NCBI GenBank assembly: GCA_004009845.1
Contig: RMBW01000170.1
Location: forward strand, 1-42,175
Source of the DNA: Davidsoniella eucalypti
Lineage: Eukaryota > Ascomycota > Sordariomycetes > Microascales > Ceratocystidaceae
Direction: 5' to 3'
Length of the DNA: 42,175 bases
Shown here: in pieces, positions 12,801-22,646 of the stretch
Layout of the letters: each line of letters opens with the position of its first letter
How positions within the stretch are numbered: position 1 is the stretch's first letter
Translations under genes and position numbers: made by a program
Notes under the pieces: generated by a model
What the model was told of the DNA's origin: nothing
The model's database searches: none
What the model saw: only the letters and a program-made list of their open reading frames with translations

Positions 12801-13320
12801 GGGTTGCGCCCGAGCCGGAGATGGGCTGGATCCGGGAGGTTAAGGGGACGGCATCAGATTCGTTATCGTTGTAAGGCTCATCATAATATCGGGAGTTTGC
12901 ATGTAAGGAGTCGGCATCGAGAGAAAGAGAGGTAGCAGATGCTTTGAATTCGGGCGGCTGAGCATTAGCAAAGCTTGGATTTATAGGCGAAATCGATCGC
13001 CCAGACCGGCCGGCGTTGGCATTCGCAGGAGTAGACCACGATGTCGTGAGCGGAGGGACTGGCGGTGTTGGGTGGGCGCGGGGACTTCCGGGCCCATTGA
13101 GGCTGCTCTGTTGTGTGAATTGAGGATACGGATAGTCGGTGTACGGCGGATTGATGTATTGCGACTGGGTGGGCGTTCCGGTGACGTTTATGGAGAGGCC
13201 GGCAGACACTCTAGATGGGGGGGTCTGGCTGCTGTCGTTTGCATTTCTAGGCTGGCGAGAACGATCCGGCGTTCTCTGCTGCGATTGCCCTCGGTCGGAC
13301 ATCATGAAGTCGTCATCCAT
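6829..13320 (-). CDS. CCH1: Cch1 voltage-gated calcium channel, pore subunit
   Basis: One uninterrupted frame of 2163 residues, the usual size for fungal Cch1, the high-affinity plasma-membrane Ca2+ channel that works with Mid1. Residues 1-345 are a disordered Ser/Pro-rich tail. Four six-helix repeats follow: I about 350-745, II about 782-1010, III about 1205-1495, IV about 1545-1795. Pore-loop residues at the selectivity position are N696 (MSANTF), E958 (SSENW), E1440 (SQEGW) and E1729 (CGEGW). S4 voltage sensors carry few charges: R539/R545/R548 in I, R877/R880 in II, R1329/R1332 in III, and only K1644 and R1657 in IV. After repeat IV an EF-hand-like helix-loop-helix lies near 1807-1837 (D1819), then basic helices to about 1985 and a Ser-rich tail. 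The start MDDDFMMSDRG is the first ATG. Unlike most neighbours it has no intron. It is divergent from the DDT-PHD gene. Very sure of family. Confidence 0.97.
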   Translation of the reverse strand: MDDDFMMSDRGQSQQRTPDRSRQPRNANDSSQTPPSRVSAGLSINVTGTPTQSQYINPPYTDYPYPQFTQQSSLNGPGSPRAHPTPPVPPLTTSWSTPANANAGRSGRSISPINPSFANAQPPEFKASATSLSLDADSLHANSRYYDEPYNDNESDAVPLTSRIQPISGSGATLQPQSPIDPLHRDSFHTVSSFATSPTRGHLSAQMLSADDALRPNRFTGYGNSLTPTGSERHRSRSPSATGALQRAGSVMRAMSQRVVNLSGEAEVVEQQRSQNRKSRMPFGDERTSPQLSPVLPPMPTDTEYRSPTAPSTPLEKLNNPFEDPIPSPRVVVPMPNPLKGKSLGIFGPENFIRKALCTMLVSPITEPLILLLIILQLVLLTIEAAPNVFDNGRGRPPFWGESRMDWAYLIIFSIWSLEIIAHVIVSGLFFNAPEYSSIDRQRGVRAAITEKYLNVFQPENHRPTPSRNSQAPPTLVRSFTMMAGVASFEDQQRWQLARRAFLRHGFNRLDFVAVLSYWLSFSLGITGNENRHDLYVFRMLACLRILRLVAITNGTAIILRSLKKAAPLLVRVAFLLSFFWVLFAIIGVQSFKSSLMRHCVWIDPLDPTNITASYTNDFTFCGGHLDNSTGDKMPWVYSRTGDGLNDLVNGIKNGKGYICPRGSYCLQQENPHNGTVNFDNLFNSLELVFVVMSANTFTDIMYYTTNSDYLPAALFFVAGIIIMMLWLTNLVIAVITSSFQVIRAESQGSAFSQKYDLETDADDRAAWQKTSLQKLYSKTRPFWIAVIIFDLVAQSCRSAHMSKTRSTIIDTIVLVSTILLDLEIIFRFTANIRQFFRRYANLFDFILAVVTTAILLPPIHSNDVIYGWLTVFQILRIYRVVLAIPMTRKLILQVLGNASGIANLFLFVFMMTYFTAIFAVQLFRGVIPEEIDGESVNVTFGDIYNAFLGMYQILSSENWTDILYNITSIGRHQSLSVIGSMFIIGWFILAYFLLINMFIAVIQENFDVSEDEKRLEQVKAFLQRKELGHTASNQVSLTSIFSLGRKHKIRDPLDYGPATMEMLLKDAVVQEFLADNEKSDEAPGPGHLNSAATSFFTGSRGDVKPGFLSSVWGKFIPIFTSKEPNPFYSNIRFDPPALDENGDPRSMAKQAVSATSARRRAQREYIARHPHYNNSLFIFGPTNPIRRLCQRLVSPGRGSERFEGVEPNKYALYSFSIFIYICIVAMVVLACIVTPLFQRQYQQEHPIPDGSRPWYTWSDLIFACIFSAEAMIKIIADGFFWTPNAYYRGFWGFIDGVVLITLGIYVFTVFANDGAVSRAVGAFKALRALRLLNISDDARETFHSVIVGAFKILSAAFVSISLLIPFAIYGLNLFSGKLVECNDGDSSIISLSQCFGEFGNTPYSSDWEVLSPRVAKNPYFSFDDFGTSLFTLFQIVSQEGWIDVTYGVASIVGVGYQPQSGNRRGNSVFFVIFNLLATVFVLTLFISVFMRNYTEQTGVAFLTTEQRSWLELRKVLRQISPSKTSNHDVKKPWRKWCHKKAIEKRGAWYMWITWTLVIHLILLMTEYRSEPEYWTTARDLIFLGFNLVYMANVFIRIVGLGWPRFRRSSWDLYSLFVVGGSFISTSALVVSKSHSDTYVQLHKAFLVAIVLLLIPRNNALDQLFKTAAGSLGTIINLLATWFVFFLVYAIAMTQTFSLTRWGEEQSNNINFRNVPNALMMLFRMSCGEGWNQVMEDIASIEPPLCVDEAEFFDSDCGSKPWSRALFVSWNILSMYIFMSLFVSLIYESFAYVYQRSNGLAMLDKDEVRRFKEAWRLVDPHGTGFITKEQFPRLLGELSGVFEMRVYSHEDSVGKILDDVRESSNDMQNSSLPNYGSSTEIDINRLNARIAQLDIQEIRRRRRRFNIFFEEVMVSADPDKGIAFSSVLMILAHYNIISESKSLRLEEFLRRRARLQRVEEEVRRRVVVGFFNTLYWSRKFKAHCAMRRASRLGQVPSLPTIHVNSDDHGNDAAQQDPFRTFERRTSSALNSPTSTAMDSRHSSVLVPPMSRNHPLSPSGDITYDADNGGRHSFGGGLASLGLDATQHPLSTVRTSTNSLSPQYAGSGAFSFSVQETRPATLERRMTAVNSPSSAVQDILDDTVWVESLRRSTTIQRHGTNSRR

Positions 13321-15163
13321 GACGAGGCCGTCGTGTGGAGATAATAATAGTGTTGCGATCGGTCAACGATGTGGTAACTTGGACGAGAAAGCGAGTGTGA
13401 TGGCTCGTCGATAATGAGAAGAAGGGTTATAAAAAGAAGAAGAAAAAAGTATCTAGGGAGTATACATGGTGGTAGAGGTAGCAAAACAACAAAGGTCAAA
13501 GGTCTGCCAGAGCAGATTGAACGTATGCGATAGTCGTTAGTTATGGAGATTCTGATACGCAGGGCTTTGAATACGAACAGAAAAGACCGAGCGGGCATCT
13601 GGCTACATACAAAGTAATAGAAGCATATACAGTTTGTACAAATAGTTACAGTTGTGTTATCTTCGTTCTTGCCCTGGGCTGGTTTCGTATAACGAGGGTG
13701 GGCTATAATATAGAAGATTTCCGGGGAGCGAAGAAAAAGCAAGAGAAAGAAAAAGAAGCGTACGTATTTTCACAGAAAACAAAGCAAATGCGCTAGAGAG
13801 AAGACTCGGCGATGCGATTATGTCTGGAAGATAACCAAGAAGTGGCACAATAGATAAGACTGGAATGGTAGTTGGTCGAAGTTTGGGGAAAGAGAAAAAA
13901 AACAAAACAATAGATCTAAAACAAAAGCTTCTCGGGATGACACCGCAGGCCAGCAAATATGCAGACAAATAACACAGATTTATAGTCTGAGATGCATCTG
14001 CAGTTTCAACACGACCTGTAGAGCACCTGTAATATGTTATACAAAGCAGATCAAAGCCCATGCCAAAAGACACCAAAAGGAGGAAATCAATGTTGTGTGC
14101 TGGCTGTCGCAAGCTGATGGAATGTTTGGGCTTAGCTTAGAGGGCTCTGTGTACGGTGCGTAGACCGGATTATCGGCACGGCTATACCAGTTGTGCCGCT
14201 CCTACCGGAAAAAGCCACGCTCAACTTCCATAATTAGAAGCTGCGGCGCGATTCGGCACGCTAGTGCCAAGGGTTTTGCATATTAGTATGCACAATGTCG
14301 TGGTAGTTGTATGGTAGCGCATCCTGGTTAGACCGGCTTATCGAAGAGTTTGTAGTAGCTGCTAGCAATGCATCACAGTGCGCGCACGGCCTGAGCTAAG
14401 CCGCCTCTACTATGTATCTATCCTTTCTGCTGGGCTCAAACAGCTGGTGTTCCATTGCACTGTAAGGCTGCCTCTGAGAGCACTACATACAATACAGATA
14501 CACATAACTGACTATTCGCCTACGAAGGTCCCTGGTCTGGCCCGTCCCTGGATGACTAAGCCGCCCAAGCCTTCAATTGGCCAGCAACCAAAGTGGGTCT
14601 CGCGTTCCTGGCCCTGACACGGCTAATGCAGAAGCTTAACCACGACGTTTAGTGGTTCATTAGTGGTTCAAAATCGCTTTGTAGTGTAGTGTAGTGCATG
14701 CATTTAGCCAAATCCGGTCCACCATACCATGCTTTTAGTATTCCAGTATGTTACACTTATATTATACTATACTTGCCATACTGGCTGGCGCGACCCGTAC
14801 ACGCGCCTGTTCTTATTCCTACATCAACTTTTTCCAGCTTTTAGTTCATGTCCGTGTCTGGGATATCTGCAGCTCTAGCTTGGCCCATAAGCTCGTGATA
14901 AATTCTTTTTTTTCTCTTATTGTCACCACGCGAATCATAATTTCACTGCTATAATCATCGCCCATCTCCGTCCAGTTGTTTGTTGGTCGTACTTTTTTTT
15001 TTGCCGAGTCAGCCATATCGCCTGTTTCACCTGTCGCCAGCGCCATCATAGCGCCATCACATCACTACTACTATAACACTTCTGTGTGCATCCAGTGCCA
15101 ACGCCTTCACCTATATTCCATCATCCCTTTGCCCATTGCAGCATCTCAGCACACGACGCAACG
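13321..15163. promoter_or_regulatory. Divergent intergenic promoter region (CCH1 / DDT-PHD gene)
   Basis: 1.84 kb between two divergent start codons. The part next to CCH1 (13400-13950) is purine-rich on plus, i.e. CT-rich in the CCH1 leader direction. The part next to the DDT-PHD gene (14740-15160) is CT-rich on plus. Minus-strand open frames at 13302-14112 are low-complexity and look like leader sequence. Near 14651-14697 are short direct repeats (two AGTGGTTC copies, three TGTAG-type copies). TAGACCGG followed by a TTATCG core occurs at about 14161 and 14331. Confidence 0.5.
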
Positions 15164-17767
15164 ATGGTTTCGCTTCGTAAAAGACCTCATGTCGAAGCCA
15201 ATCCCATTGCAAAGAAAGAGCCTGTCACCAAGTCCCAGAAACCGGTCCTGGTTCCTCCGCCTGAGCAGCCGGCCCCAGTACGGGAACTGCGCAATAATTG
15301 GTATTTCGCCAATGTAGTTCAGTGGATCTACCTGTTTGGCCGGGTCGTGAAGATCCCAGAGGACATCGATGTCGAGGTATGTCATGCAGACGAGGCTATG
15401 GGGACAGCCATCACCGCACACCGCTAACCAGCTGCAGACTTTCGAAACAGAATGCCTTACTCCCAGATCTATCGTGCTGCTTGATATCGGGCTGTGCTTG
15501 CTCAAGTACCTGTCATCGCATCGTGGACTAAAGTAGGTTGCCGTGCCCAGTCCAAGTCTACTCCGGCGTGCTTCTCACTAACATACCATTTAGCTATGAT
15601 CTCTTTGATGAGTACACTAGACGCCAATACTTGCAAAAATCCCCGGAGAAAAATCCATTTGGTATGGATGAGATTGCAACGTCCTTCCATGATTTCGACA
15701 TCGCCACCAAACTCAAAATACTGCACCAGATGACGCAATGGACTCTCATCAACACAGAAAAGTTCCGTGACCGTATGGCCGAGTTGAATGACACCGATCA
15801 TCTAAGCTGGGTATGCATCAGTGAACCGTCCTATATCGGTCATATAAACAAGATACACCTACTAACCCACAGATTTCATGTAGAGAATCGAACCTTGCGG
15901 ATGGGATAGTGAAGACCGCGCATACTATATCCTCGATGACAACCGCCTTTACAGAATGACAGAAGCTCCGCCCCCGCCCGAACCAGAGCCGAAAACGAAA
16001 AGATCAAGAAAGGCTGCCCGCTCCGGCGGTAGATCTAGCAAGAGGCGTCGTGTCAACAAAGACTCTAGCGTTGGATCCGCGGAACCAGAAGACGAGGCCT
16101 CTATCATTGAAAACGAAAACACAAACGAGACCCCCGTAGTTGACGATGGTTTTGGAGGCGCAACATGGGCATGTGTTGCCGTCACGTATGACGAAGTCAT
16201 GTACTTCCTCTCAACCTTGGATAAAACCAAGGATGATAATGAAAAAATCCTACGTTCGCAAATCAAAGACCATCTCTTGCCCATCCTGCAGAAGTCCGAA
16301 ACATCACGCAAGCGCAAAGAAGAAAAACGAGAGCGTGAGCTCGATGGCCTCGTTAAAATGGCCAACGCTAAACGATCCAGCCGCTTGGCAGTCAAACAAG
16401 AGCAAAAGCTTATGGAAGAAAGCGTCAAAGAAGAGGAAAAGCACCGCTATGAACAAGAGCAAAAGCAACGTAAAGAAGAGCAATTACAGGCGAAGCTCGA
16501 GAAAGAGCGTGATCAACGCCTTCATGCTCGCGAACGCCGTCTGAAGGAACGCGATTCCAAGAAGACGTTGCACGAAGCCGAATTGGCTCGTCTTGAAGTC
16601 CAACCAGAAGAGGCTGCGGCCGGGCAACAGCGTCTCTCTGGGCGAAGATTGCAGGCTGAAATCGAAAAACGCAAGCAGGCACTGAAAGCCCTGGACGACG
16701 AAGAAGACTGGGTCTTTGACTGCATCTGTGGCGTTCACGGCCAGATCGACGATGGCACACATAGTTTAGCCTGCGAAAGATGTGGCGTCTGGTTGCACAG
16801 CAAGTGTGTCGATGTTGCTCAAGAAGAAGCTGAGCTACCCAACTTCCAGTTTGTCTGCAGTTCATGCAAGCGTAGACAAAACGAAGAACAGGACCGACCA
16901 CGTACCGTCATCAAGCTTAAAGTTGCACAACCCGAGTCCGCCCTGGATGACACCACTTCCTCTATGGAGCCCGCTGTGGATGATGCCACCGACGTCCACG
17001 GAGCACACACTAACGGTACAACGCCAACTGACTATAAACTTGGCGGCAAGAGGCCAACATCTATTTCTCTTACCGAAGAAAATAAGGCGTCTGATATATC
17101 ATCGTCTTGGGCCGATGTCCCGCCTTCACCTACAAAGAAATTTGTGTCAAATTCAATCCAAAGAGATGATGATATCTCTAATAATGGTGTAACCAATGGA
17201 AGTGTACCCACCGTTCTCGCTTCAAGACATCTCCATGACCGCGCAAACGGCTCTGAGGATGCCCAGAAACTTTTTGCTCCCGAGACCCCTAACAATAAGA
17301 GCAATGGCCGTATTTTTGACCCTAGCGCGTCAACTAAATCGCAACGTTTCACGGCCACTACGCCAATGTCACGGGGTCTACCAACACCAAGTGGAAACGG
17401 CGTACTTCTGCCTCCAGGCCGAGCCTCTATGTCCTTCGAAGAGTCTTTAAGCGAAAACCTACCATCATCTCCCTCTGCAGGTCATACTGCCCGGGAGGCC
17501 CCATCATCGCCTCTGCCTCCTACAGAAGCTGGCATCTCGCCGCTTAAAAATGATCCATCCGTGCCACCTAGCCACAATACGTCATTCATATCTGGCACTA
17601 CACCTTCGATTCTTCCCCCTGCTGTTCTGGCCCCATTGCACCGCGAGCTTATCCTCACGCCGCCTGTAAAAATGACTGAGGAACAACGTCGTAAGAGCCA
17701 GAATTTCCAGCGTCTTTCCTCGCCGGCCCTGGACGCTGGCCAGGATTTACAGGATGATACGGAGTAG
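15164..17767 (+). CDS. RSF1-like DDT/WHIM and PHD-finger chromatin protein (802 aa)
   Basis: Exons 15164-15376, 15438-15532, 15594-15810 and 15884-17767; donors GTATGT, GTAGGT, GTATGC, branch sites CTAAC, total 802 residues. The start MVSLRKRPHVE is preferred over an in-frame ATG at 15086 whose 26 extra residues look like leader. Residues about 48-175 form a DDT-like helical region (NNWYFANVVQWIYLFG...), followed by RIEPCGWDSEDRAYYILDDNRLYRM, the pattern that follows DDT/WHIM domains in RSF1 and related ISWI partners. Residues 313-449 are a long charged coiled coil. Residues 454-505 are a C4HC3 PHD finger with C455, C457, C472, C475, H480, C483, C500, C503. The rest is disordered with Ser-Pro motifs. 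PHD fingers of this sort read histone H3 tails, so a nuclear chromatin-remodelling or deacetylase-partner role is inferred. Domain calls are firm; the exact complex is unknown. Confidence 0.9.
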
Positions 17768-20700
17768 TTGTTTCAGACGTAAATTATCAACGCCATTGGC
17801 CATTGGCCATATTCCTAGTTGTAGCATTATAACGTAATACATTCCCTACTGTAAATTTCATGTAGGAATCTCCCACTTTTTTGAAGATATTGTTTGGTGT
17901 CGGTACTAGAGTAGAATCAGATGTTACGTGATATTTGAGCAACCGTGAATCTAGGTGTTACGATCAAGAGAGTATTTAGCGTAGAAACGGGCTCGATTGT
18001 TTCGTTTCGAACCCAATCGCCAAGAAGATAAGCTATCACTGGTGCCAAGCATCACAATCTCAACTTGACTAGGGACTTCCGATCAGACCTACATACATAG
18101 CTTTCAGCATGGTAGATCAACATATATATCTGCTTCACAGACTCACTCCAATATTAGATTATGTATACATGTATGTAGATATAGATAGCAATGAATGATG
18201 GCTACTGCACTTCTTTGTTAGTTTGACCACGAGTCTGGACGATATTCACTTGACATTCGTTAAAAAACGGTGTTCTCCGACTATCCCAGCTAGATTAGAT
18301 TTGGATATATACTTGGGGGAAAAAAAACATGTTAGTTAGACTCAAACTAACCGAAACACAACCTTTGAAAGACTGACAAGGTAATTCTATAATCGAGTAC
18401 CAAGGCATGTCCAAATCAGGGTTGGCGGGGTCGGTTCGTGAACTAGAACCACTTCTCGCCTATTTGTTTTTCTAAATCAGGTGCGGTGGCAATGATATGT
18501 AAGACCACGCTTGTATAGCTCGAGTAGGGTTCAAGAGGATGAGTCGAGCTCCGGTGATGACTACTAAGTAGGTCAGTTGACAGGAGCAGACGAAGCTTAA
18601 GATTGGTCAGGATAAGTGATCAGCGGCCCATTCTTTTCTTACTAAGAGTGGCAAGTAAGTATTATACTTTAACTCGACTATTCAAGCCTATTTTGAGGTG
18701 TGATGGGGGGCTTGAGGCTTGTTCTATCAGGTACAAACGGGATCTTCCAGACATGAATCAAGGTACTGATTATGCCAGCATAGTTCTAGAAAAAAAAAGA
18801 TAGACAACATTGATGCCTCATTTTATGTCTTCTGAGACTCGTTGGCTATCAATGCTTGGCTGGAACTTGCCGTGAACTCGCAATGGTCCAATCTGATACT
18901 TTTCTCTGACACACCCAAGTAGTCACTACCAGACCGGATACAATCCAGAACTGTTGATATTTTGCGGCGTAGAATGAACACCTATCTTATCCTATATCCA
19001 CCACTATCGTGGGTTACTGTAGCAAAAAGCATCGGCTTGTGTTAGTCTGGGTTTTATCACATCTCACAGTTACCAAGGCCAGTGTGATCGGCAAGCTCAT
19101 ATCTCAAGAGAAGAAGTACCTACATGGCACTCATATATGTAATGTACCTTTACTCGACTTGGTTTCGACGCTAAACTCTTTACGGTAAGGCACCATTTTG
19201 TGATCTACGTATGTCTATTATTGGCGATGGAGGGTCTTTTCTTGCATGTTACATAGTGTTCGTGGCGTATTTTACTGCCAATAGGCTTATCTATCTTCTT
19301 TTACGACAGTCAGTCACATAGCACGCGTCGGCACATGGTAGGGGCGTAAAAGTCAAGAAACACTAAGAACATTTTGCCTTTGTGATTGTTTAGTGCCATT
19401 TCCATCCCTTACATGCTAACAAGGGAAGGGGGGGAACGAGTCCATTGAGATGAACAGCTCAGCCACATTTTGCTTGGGATTGTTTTGTCCATTGGCACTA
19501 GAAAATCGATAAATAAAAAAGAGAAAGAAGAAACATACAAGCGAACGAGAGGATCAAAGAGCGAGGAATCAGAGAAACAGAAGACTCTTGAGATTTGCCG
19601 TCCGCCAAGTCTAGTAAATTGCTGTGATGGTTGCTACTTGGCCGCCTTAGACCTAGTCACAGATCGTTTCCATGGTTCATCAAGCATGCAACCAAACTTT
19701 CTCTATCCGCAACAAGGTAGTTAGTTATAGCAAGTTCTACTAGTAAACACCTGCTTTCAGCCTAATTTACCCAGTCAGAGAACCGATACCACGATATATC
19801 TGTAAGCTGCGGTGAGATGATGGAATGGGTTATGACTTGCCCTCTGGCTGTAATCCGTAATTGCCGCTGTTAGATGCCATTTTTGAGAAACTGCAGTGTT
19901 TGCCCTGACTTTCCTTTTTTTTCCTCCCCTCTTTTTACATGCATCTTGTGTTCCCCGAGATGCCACAGGAAGAGAAGGAACCATGACAGGATTTTGAGTT
20001 TTTTGGCAGATACTACCCTGGAACGATAGAAGAACCACCTGCTCTCTCTTACAGAGCCTTAAACATATAATACACAGTTGTATGGTAGGCTTTGGATGTC
20101 TCATAGTATGCAAAGATGTGCATATAGAAATCGGTACTCAAAACGTTTGTCGACATGCACTTAATTACCAAAAGTACGAAATACTTCGCGAATCGGCCAC
20201 TCGCAGGAGACTTTCGAATCTGGCAGGCAGAAATAGTGCACGCCTTATGGAATACAGATAGCATAAAGCTGGACTGACCGCAGTAGTCACGTTCACTCCC
20301 CTTCTCCACGGCAGCTTATATGTAGTTCTTCATGATAAAGATGGTGTATATCGAGTCACAGTCTTATGTACACCCCCGTTATCGTATATCGATGGTTCCT
20401 CGCGCTAGAAAGAATCCGTTCTCATACGTCCAAGTAAGAGAGCATCTTCTACAAAGGTGACTAGTGCCGCTTTTTCTCTTGTTTGTAGACATTGCCAACA
20501 GCACCCTAGAAGATTAGTTAGCTACATCTAAACCGCATATGTATTAACGTGATTTTGAGCTAGAGAGTACCGCCCCTCCAGATATAGCAAATAGCTGCTT
20601 AGTTTAGTTTGGAGTATCAGGTTGGGTGTTCCCGAAGTCTAATACAATCTGGATATTTCCGTTACATGAATTGTACCTATCTGAATGAACGATCATCTAT

Positions 20701-20950
20701 TTATGAAGTCGGTGTTCCTCCCTTCTTCAACCCTCTTTCTTCTCTTCCATTTGTGATAAGTCGTAGATTTCTTCCCTTACCTTCAGTTTCTACATCCATA
20801 AACACACGGCCAACTCTTTAACGCCTTTCATTCTGTCAAGTCACATTCACCCACGCGGTTTCCTGTCTATTCATTCCTTTCATACATCTTTAAACTCTGA
20901 TAGAAGAGGTCATCATCTCGTTGTATTCTCTATCTATCCTACCCTATATC
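17768..20950. promoter_or_regulatory. 3.2-kb intergenic region upstream of the HMG-box gene
   Basis: No gene is supported: frames are short and unlike protein. It must contain the 3' end of the DDT-PHD gene (first few hundred bases) and the upstream region of the HMG-box gene. Notable sites: TTCTTTGTTA at 18211-18220, close to the TTCTTTGTTY element bound by fission-yeast Ste11; a GGTTC/GAACC inverted repeat near 18431-18450; and CT-rich leader sequence 20720-20950. An unusually long upstream region fits a highly regulated developmental gene (inference). Confidence 0.45.
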
Positions 20951-22646
20951 ATGAATCAATTTCAGCCACCGTCTCCAGCACCATCATTTAACGGCCTCTA
21001 CGCCAAACAGGAACTACAAATAACCGGCTCTCAGGAACCCATATTCAACAACATTGACATTACAGATTCTACACTCTCAGACGACATGATTCAAGCCAAT
21101 CTCCAGCCTCAGTACACTACTCCTGTGTATAACCGGGTATCCTATCCTAGAGCTTCTCCATTCCCCAGTGCAGAAGACAATGCTCCTACCGTAAGTATTA
21201 TAAGTTATGTGCCAGTGTTTGCATATTTTAGTACAAGTTCACTAACATAGTTAGTCTCCTTCTCTCAAATACACCCAGGACCCCAATGTATTCTTAAGTG
21301 ACAATAACAAGAGACATAGCGTAAGTTAGACACATAAACCAATACATTGTTACCCATACAGTGCTAACAGTATACCTTTATAGCATCTACCATATGCTAC
21401 CCCCATGGCATCTCCTCCTATTCCTCATGCGAAGGCAGCCTTGGCTCGTCCCAACATTCGCTCTAAGCGTCTAGCTGCTTCCAGGTCGTTGTCCGTTGTC
21501 TCCGGTCGCGTGGAAAAGAGCCCTACTCCGTCCAAGAAAAGAGGTGACAAGTCTCGTGGTAACCGTCAAGTGGCTGGACGTGTGCACTCACCGCTGAGCG
21601 AGTTGCAAAACCAGTACCCAGAGGTCGAAATCATCGATATCAAGAACTTTGTACGGAGATCTCTAGCCGACCGCCATATCGAGCTAAACACTGGTAAAGC
21701 TCCCGGCAAGATCAAGCGGCCCATGAATGCCTTTATGCTCTACCGCAAGGCATTCCAGAACTTGGCCAAGGTTATCTGCACCCACAACAACCACCAGATA
21801 GTTTCCCAAGTATGCGGTGATTCATGGTCTATAGAGTCTCTAGAGGTTCGGGAACTTTTCAACATATGGGCCAAAACCGAGCGTGAAAACCACCAGATTG
21901 CTCATCCCAGCTACAAATTCTCGCCCACCAAGATCCCAATCGTCATTCAGCCACCCAGAGAGCAGAATGACTGCGATAACGATGCTGAAGGTGAAGACGA
22001 TCTAGAGCATCTTCCCGAGTTCCGTGAGGAATCTCCTACCACAAGCCATGTTTCCCGCAGGGCAGCATCGCAAACATTGCAGCCTATGCAGTCCCTGCAG
22101 CCTATGCAGTCCCTGCAGCCTATGCAGCCTGTTCAGCAAGAGCTCGCACCCGCTGTACCAACCAGAGAGCCAAGTGTTGCTCCAGAGGTGCCTCTAGCAA
22201 ACAAGCACGCTACTCCCGAACCCAACATTGGTGCCTCAGCAGAGTACTTCTGCTACGACCCCCGAAATGACATTCATTCCAATATCCAAAACGGGTTAAA
22301 TGACAAAAGCCAAGTCTTCCAGCAGGATATTTACCCAGCTCTCAACGACCAACTCCAACTAGTCCCCACTCAACCTACGTCGGGTGTAGACCTTGGCAGC
22401 TTGCCTGCGGACCCTTCTCTAAACAACCTCTCCATCATTGGAGAACAATGGGATGCGTATACCACGCTTAATGGACTATACAACCTAGACTCAAATCACG
22501 ACCCTGGATTTTTCGAGGAATCGTGGGTCTATCCTTACGGCACTGACAACATGACTATGCTGGACACTCTTATCGAGACTGATCCACAGATGACATATCT
22601 CTCATCAGACTGGATGGTTGACGCAGGCGTTGAAAAGACTTCATAG
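20951..22646 (+). CDS. HMG-box transcription factor, STE11/FMF-1 type (514 aa)
   Basis: Exons 20951-21190, 21279-21320 (42 nt) and 21384-22646, all phase 0, give 514 residues. The HMG box spans about residues 204-274: KIKRPMNAFMLYRKAF, then NNHQIVSQVCGDSW and LFNIWAKTERENHQIAHPSYKFSPTK. The RPMNAFMLYR opening and the ...AHPxYKFxP end are those of sequence-specific MATA/SOX-type boxes. The middle (NHQxVSQxxGxSW) resembles the Ste11/FMF-1 branch rather than canonical MAT1-2-1. Residues before it are basic and Ser-rich; after it lie an acidic patch, an 18-bp-encoded QPMQSL repeat and a Pro/Gln/Asn-rich tail likely to activate transcription. In fission yeast and Neurospora this branch controls mating and fruiting-body development. 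A general HMG regulator is the alternative. The family is sure, the subgroup moderately so. Confidence 0.88.
22080..22128 (+). repeat. 18-bp in-frame tandem repeat in the HMG-box gene
   Basis: Two exact copies of CAGCCTATGCAGTCCCTG (22080-22097, 22098-22115) and a partial third, encoding QPMQSL units. Short in-frame repeats like this often vary in copy number between strains. Confidence 0.85.

Noticed and set aside
13302..14112. Two overlapping minus-strand frames (146 and 151 codons) upstream of CCH1
   Set aside because: Phe/Leu/Ser-rich translation of a CT-rich leader; no domain and different frames. They look like CCH1 5' UTR.
6829..15163. CCH1 and the DDT-PHD gene as one regulated pair or cluster
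   Set aside because: 1.84 kb of spacing and unrelated functions; divergent arrangement alone is not evidence.
15949..16901. Minus-strand frames of 159 and 158 codons within the DDT-PHD gene
   Set aside because: Antisense of the coiled coil and PHD region, with no independent motif or splice structure.
22080..22128. CRISPR-like spaced repeats
   Set aside because: Contiguous in-frame 18-bp units inside a protein gene; no spacers.
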